Positions 11,476-23,128 of a stretch of 64,000 bases of DNA are shown here, piece by piece. The stretch's first letter is position 1; each line of letters opens with the position of its first letter. Source of the DNA: Xyrauchen texanus (lineage: Eukaryota > Chordata > Actinopteri > Cypriniformes > Catostomidae). The DNA is taken from the NCBI RefSeq assembly GCF_025860055.1, contig NC_068281.1, forward strand, positions 23,745,284 through 23,809,283, written 5' to 3'. The notes beneath the pieces are model-generated. The model ran no database searches. It had not been told where the DNA came from and saw only the letters and a list, made by a program, of their open reading frames with translations. The translations under genes were made by a program, and so were the position numbers.

Positions 11476-12341
11476 AAAACAAATTCAGAAGACAGAAACA
11501 AAGAAAGAGTGAGAACCTTTTACATGCGTGTGTTGCACGCCTCCGTATCCAAAGCGACTTACAGAGCCCTTATTACAGGGACAATCCCCCCAGAGCAACC
11601 TGGAGTTAAGTGCCTTGCTCAAGGACACAATGGTGGTTGCTGTGGGGATCGGCTGTGGGGTCATTAGCCATGACTAATAATAATAATGTAATACATTAAT
11701 GGGAAAAAGAGCCAAATATCATCTTGACATCGTCAAAGGCATCAGCTATTGGTGATCACACTGACCATCGTTGACCCCTGAGATCATTGTCTGTCGGCAC
11801 AACCCTAATGTGTATTTCTCTCTATAAATTAACAAAATGTTCAGACAGTCTCCTTTCTGTTTTTTCTGACATATTTAGAATCATTACCACTTTTGCTCTT
11901 CGTGAGTGCGCTTGCAAAATTTAACAGTTTAGTATTTCTCTGTAATGTAGAACAGTGTTAGCAATGTTACTTATAACATTCTTTCTCAGCCCTGGAACTC
12001 AAACCATTTTCTGAATCCCCAAAAAATATATATTTAAGTAATTAAATTAAAATCATAAATCTGCGACAACTAGTTGACTAATCGCTTAAACTAACTAGTC
12101 GACTAGGAAAATCTTTGGTCAGGGGTAGAACTACATCCCAGTTAAATCACATATTGTTTAGCATCATTTAGTCTGTCATGAGGTAAACGCTGAGATTTGG
12201 ACATGGCCTGCATATGGATGACGGGTGAACTGAGTGATAGGACCGACAGTGGTAGTGTGAATAATAAGGGAAAGGAATGGAGAATCACACAGAACGGGTT
12301 GAAATCAGTTATTATTTTTAAGAATAATTATTGGTGACTAG
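11476..12341. repeat. Mixed dispersed-repeat fragments
   Basis: Contains a fish-repeat motif ATCCAAAGCGACTTACAGAG followed by AAGTGCCTTGCTCAAGGACA (about 11549-11630). A terminus-like CGGCACAACCCTAAT follows (about 11795-11809) that recurs at 21918-21932, and then an ACTAGTCGACTAG palindromic block near 12095-12110. No gene is visible. Family names could not be assigned. Confidence 0.4.
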
Positions 12342-12345
12342 TTAA

Positions 12346-13251
12346 AAGGGATAGTTCACCCAAAATTTAAAATGATCTTATCATTTACTCACCCTCATTC
12401 CATTCCAAATGTGTTACTTTTTTCTTCTGCAGAACACAAACAAAGATTTTTAGAAGAATATCTCAGCTCTGTATGCCCATAAAATAGTAAATGGTGACGA
12501 AAATGTATAAGCTCCAAAAAGCACATGAATGCAGCATCAAATTGATTCATATGACTTGAATCTATGTCTTCTATAGCTTTTGGTGAGATCAGACCAAAAT
12601 CTAACTCCTTTTCAAAAATAAATTTCCTTGGACATCATGATGTAATGGGATTAGTGGAAAGGAGGCGGCGAGAACCGGCTTGACAATATAAATAATAATT
12701 TAATATAAAACTGAAACAAAAAGACAAACAAACAAAGGTGTCAGACAGCTGTCCGTAAATCTCTCTCTCGCACTGAGCTTCCAGTGGGCCTTTATCCCTG
12801 TCTGAGGCTTAATTAGCCTGATTAGGGTGCAGGTGTGCGGAATCACGACCCAACCCAGTCTGCCCTTCGCCATGCCACACATGATTTCAATCTCATTTAC
12901 ACGTTCTTGCACCTAACACTCAGCTTGAAATCATGATTGTGCCTAGAGACTGCAATGGCAAGATGTACAGTGATAAAAGAGTTACATTTTGGTTTGTTCT
13001 CACCCAAAACCGATAGCATCACTCATGAAGATATATATTAAACCACTGGAGTCATACAGATTACTTTTATGCTGTTTTATGTGCTTTTTGTAACTTCAAA
13101 AATGTGGTCTTACTTCACTTGCATCATGCAGTGTATGGGCCTACAAAGCTGAGATATTCTTCTAAAAATCTTAATTTGTCTTCTGCTGAAGAGAGAAATC
13201 CACACATCTGGAATGGCATGAGGGTGAGTAAAAGATGGGAGAACTATTCCT
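12346..13251. mobile_element. Angel-type fold-back element with extra central sequence
   Basis: The left end AAGGGATAGTTCACCCAAAA pairs with the right end AGAACTATTCCT. The flanks are TTAA (12342-12345) and TTGA (13252-13255). The inner arms match the shared consensus (AAGATTTTTAGAAGAATATC on the left, inverted near 13150 on the right). The centre (about 12655-12915) holds an unrelated block that looks like a secondary insertion, but its exact borders were not found. The frame at 12912-12700 lies in that block and is not convincing as a gene. Confidence 0.75.
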
Positions 13252-13396
13252 TTGATGTTTTCAACATTTAATTAGGAAGATCCATGTAAATTATACAGAA
13301 TAATCCTGCGTCATCAGTGATGTTTGTGGTGAAACTGAAGACATCAAATGTTATAATTTTTGTATTAATGACCATATTGAATTATGCACATTTAAT

Positions 13397-13446
13397 TCAA
13401 GGTTGAAGTTCTTCAAATTATTTCTTATAAAGCCTGTTTGATTTAG
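13397..13446 (+). repeat. Dispersed repeat, left half of split copy
   Basis: Matches the inverse of 2399-2447 and stops exactly at TAG (13444-13446). The repeat resumes at 16374, where TAG is duplicated. Confidence 0.65.
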
Positions 13447-13754
13447 TGTGGTTTCACATATATAGTGTGGTGTTCAAAATGTAAGTGGACTTAAAAGAGG
13501 ACCCAGTTTCTTATTTGGTCGTCTTCACATTAATGTGGTCTCAGACCCCTTGTTGTTCACACCACTTCTCCTTAAGAACTCAGACCCCATTGCAGCTAGG
13601 GCTGTCACTATTATGACATTTGGCTGACAATATATAGCATAAATAATTGTGACTATAATTATAAGCAATTGTCATACTTCTTAAGGTTCACATATGCTTA
13701 TTACAGATAGGCCTGCACGTTAAGTAGTAATTCAGTGATTTTTAACTTGAAATC

Positions 13755-13988
13755 ATATAATAAAATGGGGCTTTATTCAAATCCAGACTCAAAACACATC
13801 TGTTTAGCTGTGCATTTACTGAATGAGCACTGTGCCACTGTGTGTCCGACTGTTTGTACTGTATTTTATTTTATTTTATTCTAAACTGTTTCAATTATTT
13901 TAATCTCTTCTATGTAAGGCACTTTGAATTACCATTGTGTATGAAATGTGCCATATAAATAAACTTGCCTTGCCTTGCCTTGCCTTTA
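13755..13988 (+). mobile_element. LINE 3'-end fragment with TTGCC tail
   Basis: The last codons of a LINE-type ORF2 (KTHLFSCAFTE then stop) are followed by a short 3' UTR ending in a TTGCC tandem tail (CTTGCCTTGCCTTGCCTTGCC, about 13964-13985). The pattern of ORF end, short UTR and tandem unit fits an L2/CR1-like element severely truncated at its 5' side. Confidence 0.6.
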
Positions 13989-14069
13989 AGATTACTTTTA
14001 AGGCTTTAAAAAATATAGATTTTTTCATTACAAATTATTGCACAGGAATAGATTTAGATAAAAAGTAAT

Positions 14070-15692
14070 ATGTTATATAATTTATGCAATAGTAATAATG
14101 TATACTGTATTTCTGTCTCTCACATTATGTTAAGGCTCTCCGATAAAATCACTGATATGAAATCAGATATTGACTATGGAGAGAGATGTCTAATGAATAA
14201 TAATTTTAGTTTTCGACGGTTTACCATCCATGAGGTTCAAACAGCTCTCAAATTACTAGATACAAATAAGTCAGCATATCAAGATAAATTAGAACCTTTA
14301 TTTATAAAATTAGCAGCTGACTTTATTTCTCCTCCATTAGTGTTTATCTTTATTCTTTCCATATACTCAAATGAAATCCCAAAGATGTGGAAATCTGCCT
14401 TTGTTATTCCTTTGTTAAAAGGTGGTGATCCTACTTAATTGGAAAACTATAGACCGATTTCTAAACTCTGCATTCTTTCAAAGGTTTCAGAAACTCTTAT
14501 CAGTGAACAATTGTCTTTGTATTTATCTGGAAATAATATTTTATCTGTTAATCAGTCAGGCTTTAGGAAAAAACACAGTACCACTACAGCTGCTATAAAG
14601 GTTGTAATTACATTATCGAGGCCCTTGATAAAGGACATCATTGTGCATCACTTTTTAGCGATTTATCTAAAGCCTTCAATTCTATCGATCATGAAATATT
14701 GAAACTTAGACTTAAAAATATAGGACTATCCGATAACACTATATCTTGGTTTGGACAAGATATAGTGTTATCGACACTATGACAGAACACAATAGGTGGG
14801 AATGGAAGGTCACTCATCTGCACTTTTACAGATCACCAAGTGTGTTCCTCGGGTGTCTGTTCTGGGGCCACTACTTTTTACTATTTATATTAATTGCCTT
14901 GATTTTCATATTATAAATTGTAGTTTTCATTTCTATGCCAACGACACTGTTATTTATTGTTGTGCTCCCACTTTACATCAAGCTGTTTGTCAACTACAGT
15001 CTGCATTTGATGTTGTGCAACAAAGGCTTCAAAGCTTAAAACTTGATTTAAATGTTGCTAAAACTAAAGCCGTGTTTTTCTCAAACACAAAGAAATCAAC
15101 AACAAATCTAGCATCTCTTCAAACTTTGCAGGGTACTACGATAGAGTCTGTATTTGAATATATATATATATATATTATGGTTTTATACTTGACGAATCAT
15201 TATCTTTTAAGTCTTTTAAGTCTCATGTCAGTTAGGGACAAAACTCAAGGTAAAGCTAGTTTTTCTAAAAACGAAACTCTCAGGTACAGAAAATTGCTGT
15301 AAATTATTCCTTACGTTCTCAGAATTTCTATACTATTTTGGTTCCATTTGTTCAAGCAGAATTTGGGAAACAAGCTTTTCGGTATGCTGCCCCCTGTGAT
15401 TGGAACATTCTACAAAATGATTTAAAGATAAAAATGCTGATGTCAATGTGTACTTTTAAATATCTTATTCGAGTATTTGAGAAAGATGTATCAATTTGTA
15501 AATGTTTTTAAATATTTTCTTCTCTTTTAACTTCTTTTAGAACATATATTTATTTGTATTTGTATCTTTATATGTTATTTAAGACCGTAAACATCTGCAG
15601 CCTTCCTGTCTTGGCCAGGACACTTCTGTAAAAGATACTTAATCTCACTGAGTTTGATTTCTTGGTTAAATAAAGGACAAATAAATAAATAA
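14070..15692 (+). pseudogene. LINE reverse transcriptase remnant
   Basis: Three adjacent frames (14070-14438, 14439-14702, 14796-15302) and an open stretch to about 15510 spell a decayed RT: AFVIPLLKGGDPT, MENYRPISKLCILSKVSETL, SGFRKKHSTTTAA, VLGPLLFTIYINCL, and FYANDTVIY, where the usual YADD is changed to YAND. A C-terminal FRYAAPCDWNILQNDLK follows. The 3' UTR ends in GGTTAAATAAAGG and an AAATAAATAAATAAA tail (about 15665-15692). Stops, frameshifts and the D-to-N change in the catalytic box show it is dead. A perfect inverted duplication interrupts it at 14731-14773. Confidence 0.8.
14731..14773. repeat. Perfect 18-bp hairpin inside LINE remnant
   Basis: CGATAACACTATATCTTG (14731-14748) is followed after 7 bases by its exact reverse complement (14756-14773). 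The left arm is LINE coding sequence, so the right arm is an inverted duplication of it. Confidence 0.9.
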
Positions 15693-16373
15693 AAACCTAC
15701 AAGCCCTTATTTTGCATGAATGAAAACATTTGAAATTCTTTGTGCATTTTAAAATATGATTCTTTATCATCTCGAGAGTAATGGAGCAAGCAAGCATCTC
15801 CACCTGCGTGTCATTTACATTGTGTGTACGAGCCAAGAACATTTGCCATTGCGCAAATAAAATTAAAGTGAAACTATGAAAGTCCTCGCTTATATTTTCG
15901 TCTGAGTTTGGCGCGAACCACTGTAGATGGTATGGCCATAAGAGCACTTTAAATCTGTTCATCTTAACGTGCTGCTCTGTTCTGAATGTGACCAGTCCGT
16001 TCATTTTAGGTGCCAAATAATACAACAAGAACAGAATATGAGACACAAAAACACATCATTGTAATCATGGTATATCTATATTTGCATAAAATTCCCATAT
16101 ATGGACAGTAAATTGTGACTGGAATATGAAGTATGTAATGCAGTATGGCAAGCCAAAAGGAACTTGTGTCATAAAATGCAAAGCTTCACTTTAACATCGC
16201 ACAAATCAGTCGAACCACAAAAGGACTCAAAAACAAAAAAGAGGTGGTCTGAGTACAGTTTGCTTTTGTGTCCTTTTAGGGGGGTCTGAGACCCCTTGAA
16301 TTGTTCACATATACACATTATACTGATCTGAGAGCACTTAGAGTGCTCAAATGAACTAGGTGTGAAAACGCCC

Positions 16374-16612
16374 TAGTTTATTTCCTAATCTTAATTAATG
16401 CATTAACTATCAAACATGTACTAACATGGAATTAAGGTGACAGCTATTAAGGCATGAATTCATATGACTGAGTAGTTGTAGTTTATGTTAGCTCTTCATT
16501 AGTTCCTGATTAGTCCATTCCTTAACTCACCATTAATTTATGCAGAAGTATTAATTCAGTTATTAATTCATGATTATTCATGTACTGTTATTTTTAAGTG
16601 TTACCAAAAATT
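16374..16612 (+). repeat. Dispersed repeat, right half of split copy
   Basis: Starts with the duplicated TAG and continues TTTATTTCCTAATCTTAATT. It matches the inverse of about 2190-2398 over its length. Confidence 0.65.
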
Positions 16613-19590
16613 ATGTAACTGTTTGAGATCAGGGGATACTGGGTTACAGGACTTGCATTACCCTGGATACAGACTTACATTATTGGCTATTTATTTTTTT
16701 ATTACACATCTCTCTGGTTAACTTGACTGTCTGTTAAACATTGTCCCATTTCCTATAGAGCTTTTCTAGTTTTGTTGACCTAATTTGACTCCAAGATCTC
16801 TTACTTCTCACATAATGCAATTATTTCAACCCAGTAATTTTCAATAATTGTAACAATAATAAAATAAAAAATGTAATAATAAAATGAATTATTTCATGTC
16901 AGGGTCATTATCTCTTGCTTACTTTATTAAGGCTTTTCTAATTTATTTACAGTTGAGTCATAGATCTTATTGGGACCACATATGATCTATGACACAACGT
17001 GTCAGAGCACATGCACTAACCGGTATAACATGTCTCCAACAGCTTAATCCTCTATTCTCCGAGCTGTGAATGTTCCTATTATGGTAGCCTATTAGGTATT
17101 GAAATACATCACAACATATAGGCAAGCTGATGTCACCCTCCTTATACTGTGTGCATAGGGCTGCATGTGGGTGATGAGCTACAGGAAGACAGATTTGACA
17201 GGGCTAAGATTACCATAATGAAAGATTCACAAAAAAAAAATCAATCTGATAACTGTGGATTGAGAAAAGGAAAAATTGTGAAATCCTTCTTCAAATATTT
17301 TCTTCGACTCAGTGGTGGAGCCCTTGCATTTGAGCACAGTCTCAGAGCTGTCTGTCGCACTCCCTCCAGTCAAACTACCACCCACTCACCTACACTGGAC
17401 TATGCTCTTTGAAATTTCAGCCAATCAGGATGCCCCAGGAGGCATGTGTCCTCAGTGGTGGCGAATGTGACAGGGGCATTCATGCGATATGGGAAGAGCT
17501 GTAAAGCAGAAAATAGACAGAGGGAGAGAGAGGGGCATAGAAGAAAGAGAGAGATTGAAAAGCAAAAAATACCAGTTAAAAAAGGGAGAGTGCATGGCTG
17601 TGAAAGAGCGAGCAAGAAAAAAGGGAGGGATGAGAGAAAGACAGAGAGAAAGAATGGGAACATTCTTCCTTCAACACCTTACTCGGTTTCTAAAAATAGA
17701 ACAAACCTGCAAAGATTCTGGGACCTTCTTGACATTGATACATTTTCTCTGCCCTTCAAAAGGGCACAATTTACCCATGCAGTGGGCCATGATGCAGTCT
17801 GCTCTTCACAGTTACACAAAGCCTACAGCAAAAGCTCATAAAAATATATGAAATCTCTTTGTTTCATAAAACAATTAAAATGTGCTATAATTATCAATAA
17901 GATTGATGGGACTTGCAGTATATGGAATGTCAATAAGTAAGAGTGAACAGTGTACAATCTTGTGCAGAAGACAACACAACATAGCAAATTGAAGCTTTTG
18001 GCAAAGTGAACAGAAAGCAGGAAGACGATGTGAAAACGCCTAAAAGAACAGCTCCCATTCATTGTATAGCGAAAGAGAGAGAGAGGGAGTGAGAAAGAGA
18101 TGAGAGAGAATAAGGGAGAGGCAAAGAAAGACAGGAGGAACGAACAGGAAGAGAACATGGAATCTATCAGGCCATCATTATTTATTCAGCAGAGCCCTGA
18201 CAGAGAGTCAGAACTAATAATCCAGCAGAAGTGAACTGAGCCCTGTGTGTCCTAAAGAGTGCTGAGGAGCTCTGCATTCCTTCACTCTCCAAATCAGAGT
18301 GGCAAAGATCATGGTGCTGGGTTACAGACAAACTGACTGACTGCTCGAAGTTTCCACTTTCTTCTTTACACTTGCCTCACCTACTGTGAACTTCCTGGCA
18401 TAAGTTTGAGCAAAAGGCTGGAAGCCATATGACCCAAGGAATAATTCAACAAAAGAGCTCTCCATGGCGCTTCCTGCTCCAGTGTGAGCTTTTTACTAAC
18501 AAACCCTTGGCAGCTGATGTGAACCAGGAGCCACCAGTCCAACAGGCTGCCCCTGGAAGTAGGGAGGGATGAGGGGCGGTCGGCCCAGCGTGCAAGGTAT
18601 GCAGCCTTCATCATTAGATTCTGTCAAAGCCAAAGGCCTCTGCCTATATTAATCATGGATGAGATGGAATGCTGCAACTCAGAACAGACCACATACATAT
18701 ATAGGGCTTTTACTGTACATTCCATTGACGTAAACCTTACAGCATCTCTCAGCGCACCCAATTAGAGATGGTTTAATACCATACTATGTGAGATACGTTG
18801 TACCTGTGCTAACTGTGTTAATGAAACACTTGAGACTTTTGCCATAGCGGCTACCAGAGGTTCATGATTCCTGGTAGCCAGGTGAGTGGTGCAGGATCCC
18901 ACTCGGTTGTTTTAGTCTTTGGAAGTGGGGGTGGAGGTTCCCCCTCCACTGTTTCATAGTTTTAATCGTTCCCATTCAGGCCCTGCACTGCCTGTAGTTA
19001 CGCCACTGGGGTATTTTGAGTTCATCAAGATAGATGATGACAAAGATAGAAGATGATCAATGAAGATAACTCTAAAAAAATTAAAAACATCATGACATTA
19101 ATTAAACGATTTTAATTAAAAACCAACTGTTGACAAAAATGTGACTAACCAAAAAATAACAGGATACTGCAAGACATTACAATGGAGAATGTTTTTAGAA
19201 AAATAATACATTGAAAGAATTTATTCAAATAAGCCAGTCACAGTACGTTGGGGATTTCACCACTCCTATACTGTATATGTGAAATTAATCACCTACATCC
19301 ACAAAACAAATAAAAAAATATTACAATTTACATCAGCACAGTCAATGAAGCAAATACACAGGTCAGCTTGAAGATAAATGCTTGTCAGTATGCGTAATGT
19401 ACGTTGCAAATGCGAATATGCTGTTTCTGTAAAAATGCGCTACACACAATGCAATTTCCAAAACTGTCTAAAATATAGAGAATTAATTAAAGCCTTATAC
19501 CGATTCACAACACCATAACATATGGTGAAAAAAGATTGTATATCAAGTTTACAGTACATAGCATTCATGCTGGCTATCAGTAGCTACAGT
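16613..19590. other. Long non-coding interval with a purine-rich block
   Basis: No supported gene. A GA-rich strand-biased stretch at about 17505-17670 and another at 18068-18160 create open frames on both strands (for example 17446-17841) without any recognisable domain. The rest is mostly single-copy-looking sequence. Confidence 0.35.
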
Positions 19591-19642
19591 TCCCTTTCTG
19601 TCGCTCTCTCCACGTTGTGTCAGAGAAGCGACACTAGGGGTC

Positions 19643-20470
19643 TCTCTTGAGTGCCGATATTCACCTCTGAACTATGAAAAAAGGCCAATGAGATTTGGCA
19701 CCCAGTATTTGCATGTCCCGCCCCCGGACATACGGGTATTTAAGCGGCGCAAATACGGGAGTTCATTCAGAAAATTTCTTCGGAGCTGATGGTCGTGCAT
19801 GCAGTCTGCTGCGAGTTACACACCCAGTTCCTGTTTAATCCTCTGACGCTCTGCATGCTGTTGGATCTGACGGCGCATAACAGCGGCTTTCTCATTCGTG
19901 CACGGCTGTGCATTCTTGCCCTGGGCGCTCGACAGCGCAGACAACTCGAAAGAGTTATTCTAAAAGAGTGAATTTCGCTCTAAAAGAGCAAAACACAGCG
20001 GCGTTGAACGTCCTTCTCAGGACGCGTCTTTTTAAAGACGATTTTCCGCCTCTGTGTAGTTTCTGGATGCGTTGACTCTCCCCAACTCTGACGGCCATAA
20101 AAACTGCCTTGCATTCCTGGGTTGCGATCACACGCAGGCAGCGTTTTTATGAATGGTCTATGTTTTCAGTACGAGAACATAGCCATGACAGCATTGCGGT
20201 TGTAGGCTTTTTCTTGTAGTCTAGGTTACGTATGTAACCTCCGTTCCCCGATGGAGGGAACGAGACGTTGTGTCTCCCCTGCCACGTCGCTGAGCCGAGC
20301 CACTGTTGTGGCCGGACCATCTCCGGCTCCTCAGAAAAATCCTGAATGAACTCCCGTATTTGCGCCGCTTAAATACCCGTATGTCCGGGGGCAGGACATG
20401 CAAATACTGGGTGCCAACTCTCATTGGCCTTTGTTCATAGCTCAGAGGTGAATATCAGCGCTCAACAGAG
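19643..20470. mobile_element. Inverted-terminal-repeat element (DIRS-like or fold-back)
   Basis: Arms of about 150 bp, 19643-19794 and 20314-20470, are inverted copies with few mismatches. They share CCCAGTATTTGCATGTCC and ATACGGGTATTTAAGCGGCG in each arm, including a TATTTAA promoter-like word. The 520-bp centre is GC-richer and has CTAAAAGAG repeats and, at 20220-20270, a GTTACGTATGTAACC palindrome. Inverted terminal repeats with an internal promoter word resemble DIRS-type retroelements, but no tyrosine recombinase or RT is present. A deleted DIRS derivative or a fold-back DNA element are both possible. The right arm stops where the BED-finger element begins. Confidence 0.5.
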
Positions 20471-20797
20471 TTGTGCACTATTTATTTTAATATATCTCTT
20501 TACATAAATACTATTTTCCACTTAAAAACTATAATTTCGTTATTTTACTATCCCAACTGACTCATCCACGCTTTCCAATAGGTTGCACGTAACGGGGAAA
20601 ATTATTTCTTCCACTTAAGAAGAGTTGTGCACTTTTAAGCACTTTTTATTTTAATATATCTCTTTACATAGATATTTTTTTTCTACTGAAAAACTATAAT
20701 TTCGTTATTTTACTAGCCCAACTAATTAGTAGCCTACTCATCCGGGCTTTGTAATATATTGCACGTAAGAAAAAAAAAGCTTCCTTCCACGTAGAGT
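20467..20797 (+). repeat. Tandem duplication (about 164-bp unit, 2 copies)
   Basis: Copy A (20467-20630) and copy B (20631-about 20797) both begin AGAGTTGTGCAC and share TTTTAATATATCTCTTTACAT and AAAAACTATAATTTCGTTA. Both also contain a TTGCACGTAA block near their ends. They precede the BED-finger frame, so the duplication appears to be of that element's 5' region. Confidence 0.85.
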
Positions 20798-20804
20798 TGA
20801 TACA

Positions 20805-21086
20805 ATGGCGTTGGTGTTGGTTGCTAAAAAGGGTACTACTTTGCCTATATGGCAATTTTTGGGATTTAGACCTGATGAGAGTGGACAGCCAAGGGACCCG
20901 TCCGAAGTTTTGTACAAGATCTGCTCATGTGTGATCCGCGCAAAAGATGGGCAGACGACCAATCTTCATGACCACTTGCGTGTGCGCCATCCAGCAGAAT
21001 ATGCCACCTTGTCTGCACGTGCTGGATATGTTGGTATTTCTGGCCAGAAACATCGAAATTTAAACATGGTGTTTGGTGAAAGATAG
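20805..21086 (+). pseudogene. BED zinc-finger exon of a hAT-like transposase (degraded)
   Basis: The 93-residue frame contains PIWQFLGFRPDESGQPRDPS, then YKICSCVIRAKDGQTTNLHDHLRVRHPAEY. This is the layout of a BED finger (W/F-rich start, CxxC, HxxxH) as found at the N terminus of hAT transposases and ZBED proteins. The first metal-binding Cys is replaced by Tyr (YKIC), while the HLRVRH pair is kept. No catalytic hAT domain follows, so this is a remnant. A candidate element runs from AGAGTTGTGCAC (20467 or 20631) to CGGCACAACCCTAA (21931), whose ends are roughly inverse, but no 8-bp target duplication was seen. Confidence 0.6.
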
Positions 21087-21932
21087 TAGACTTCTTTACG
21101 CATGTTTCCGTCCGTTGTGGAGCTATTCGATTTTGCATATTATTTTTTAAACGTTCATTTGTGTAGTTCATACTTTACAATATTTCAATAACATAATTTA
21201 TTTTGTAGCCTGTGCTGAAGTTAATTGTGCTGCTAATTATAAGTGAAATGTTAATGCCGAGTTTCGGTCTGAGTCCCGTTTTCTTGTTCTTTATTTGTTG
21301 TTCTTCTATGTTTTAATAAATGTGTGTTATTCATATTCACCTTGTTTCTTTCATTTGATTTGACATTATGGATTTATGGCCAAGGAAATTTTTCTTTAAA
21401 AGTATTAACCAGACAAAAGTTATTTGATGTTCGCTGGTCTGGGTTTATCTTAAACTGCCGCTTCAGTGTATACAAGAGCTGTATAGCTCTATGTGACAAT
21501 GAGCAAGATTTTCTGAGACACTACTAATAATTAATTAATTAATAAAGGCTATTTTCTTGTAGCCTACAACATAAAATATTTTAATCTAAATGTACAGTGT
21601 AAGACATGTAAAAAAAAGACAAGAAGCTAACAATGTCAAGATCAATATTTGTGTAGCCTGCCTGACACGGTATTTTCACAGACTAACACGTCATAACTCT
21701 GGCATATACTACAGTATTTAAAATAGCATATATGCATTAGTTATATTCTCAATTTAATTTACAGAGCAATCCCTGCAAAGTTTTTAGGTTAACTATAGAA
21801 GAGACTAGGATTAGTGAGTCACACTAGCAAGACTCGCAAAAGGGGGCGTGGCATCACGATGGTGGCTCTACATCGTGATGTTTGTCAGCCATCACGATGG
21901 ACGATGATATCATCCATCGGCACAACCCTAAT

Positions 21933-22440
21933 ACAAACTTTCAAATTCCTGGGCATTATTATTTTTAATGCTCTCAAATTGCACAAAAATATCATTTCCA
22001 AAACCAAGAGAGAAATGCAGCAACGATAATTACAAACCCCTAAAGAATATTCACTATTCACTACCTTTTCCAATTTCTTCCTTCTGGCAAACAGTTCATG
22101 TCAGTGAAAACTGAGGCAGCACATCTCTAAACACATTTCCAACAATGTGGTTCATGGTGCACTCATGATGTCACTACAGATAGTTTTATTCATCACAATA
22201 GAATAGCAAAAACAACCTCTCATATTGTGCAGACCTTAATAGCATGCTTTCAGCTATGAGAGAAAGGTTGCTAATTCTATAGAATTATCTAAAACATGAC
22301 CTGACCCTCATGCAAGTTTCAGTGTATGCACAACATCAAATTAAATGACAAAAAGCATAAATTGTTAAGTATTTCTTGACTACACTGATCCAACATGTGT
22401 ATGTAGCCAATTGAAAAAATGTCATGTAATTTAACTCTAG
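21933..22440. other. Non-coding interval, nothing recognised
   Basis: About 500 bp of AT-rich sequence with no supported gene. Confidence 0.35.
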
Positions 22441-22444
22441 TCAT

Positions 22445-23112
22445 AAATTGGACGTGGCCCCTTTAAGAGTTTTGCTTTCCAGCACTCTCTCTGTTAGAGA
22501 TGTGAGAGCATACTGTAAAGGGTCCACAGCAGAATGAAGGAGGACACAGGGAAACAGGCTTCTCCTGGCACAGATAAGATCTTTAATTGGCAAATTCAAC
22601 TCTTAGTCTCACAAAACTCATTAGCTTCACAGGTACGTGGTTTCACTAACTCATTAGCTTCATAGATACGAACACTCGTAAACTCACAGCTTCACAGACA
22701 CTATGGACTTACTTATGCCAGGCTCTCTATCTCTCTCTTCTGCTGATGGTGTGGCTGCTTCTATGCCACTCTTTCCATGCTCACTGTAATTAGAAACAGG
22801 TGTTAAACATAATCTAGCTCAGATGCAAGCATCCTGACACTTTCTCTCTCTCCGGACAGATGCTTGACCACGACCCCGCTGCCACATATCCCCACTGCCC
22901 GACTCAGGTCGGCGAACATCCGGCCTATCTACCACTCCCCAACCCATTTCTGGAACGGAAGTCGGCGACAGTCATCTGCGCTCCCAGCCTGTGGACCACC
23001 TTGAATTTAAACGGCTGAAGCTTCAGATACCAACGTGTGATCCGCACATTGGTATCTTTCATGCGGTGGAGCCATTGGAGTGGGGCGTGATCCAAGTAGA
23101 GGGTGAAGCCCC
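22445..23112 (-). pseudogene. Ty3/gypsy retroelement fragment (pol end plus LTR-like region)
   Basis: The - strand frame 23128-22925 contains FTLYLDHAPLQWLHRMKDTN, ITRWYLKLQPF and ADFRSRNG. This is the RNase H-like end of a gypsy pol (cf. the usual T/L-D-H and V-A-D-x-L-S-R boxes). Downstream on that strand (22887-22445) comes non-coding sequence starting TGTGGCAGCGGGGTCG, which could be the 3' LTR, with repeated CTCATTAGCTTCA words. No matching second LTR is seen. It is a dead fragment. Confidence 0.55.
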
Positions 23113-23128
23113 CCACACACACACACAC

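Larger units (their letters stand above)
13447..16373. mobile_element. DNA transposon-like insertion splitting an older repeat
   Basis: The interval is bounded by TAG on both sides (13444-13446 and 16374-16376). It has imperfect inverted ends: TGTGGTTTCACA on the left against GGCGTTTTCACA (inverse of the right end), 9 of 12 identical. A sub-terminal GGTCTCAGACCCC/GGTCTGAGACCCC pair lies at about 13540 and 16285. The interrupted repeat continues across the junctions and is contiguous in the copy at 2190-2450. Inside are two LINE fragments (13755-13988 and 14070-15692). No transposase was recognised. A 3-bp duplication would fit a Harbinger-like element, but TAG is not their usual TWA site, so the superfamily is left open. 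Confidence 0.6.

Noticed and set aside
17446..18158. Open frames on both strands around 17.4-18.2 kb
   Set aside because: Produced by GA-rich strand-biased sequence; encoded chains are Arg/Lys/Glu or Ser/Leu/Phe runs without domains.
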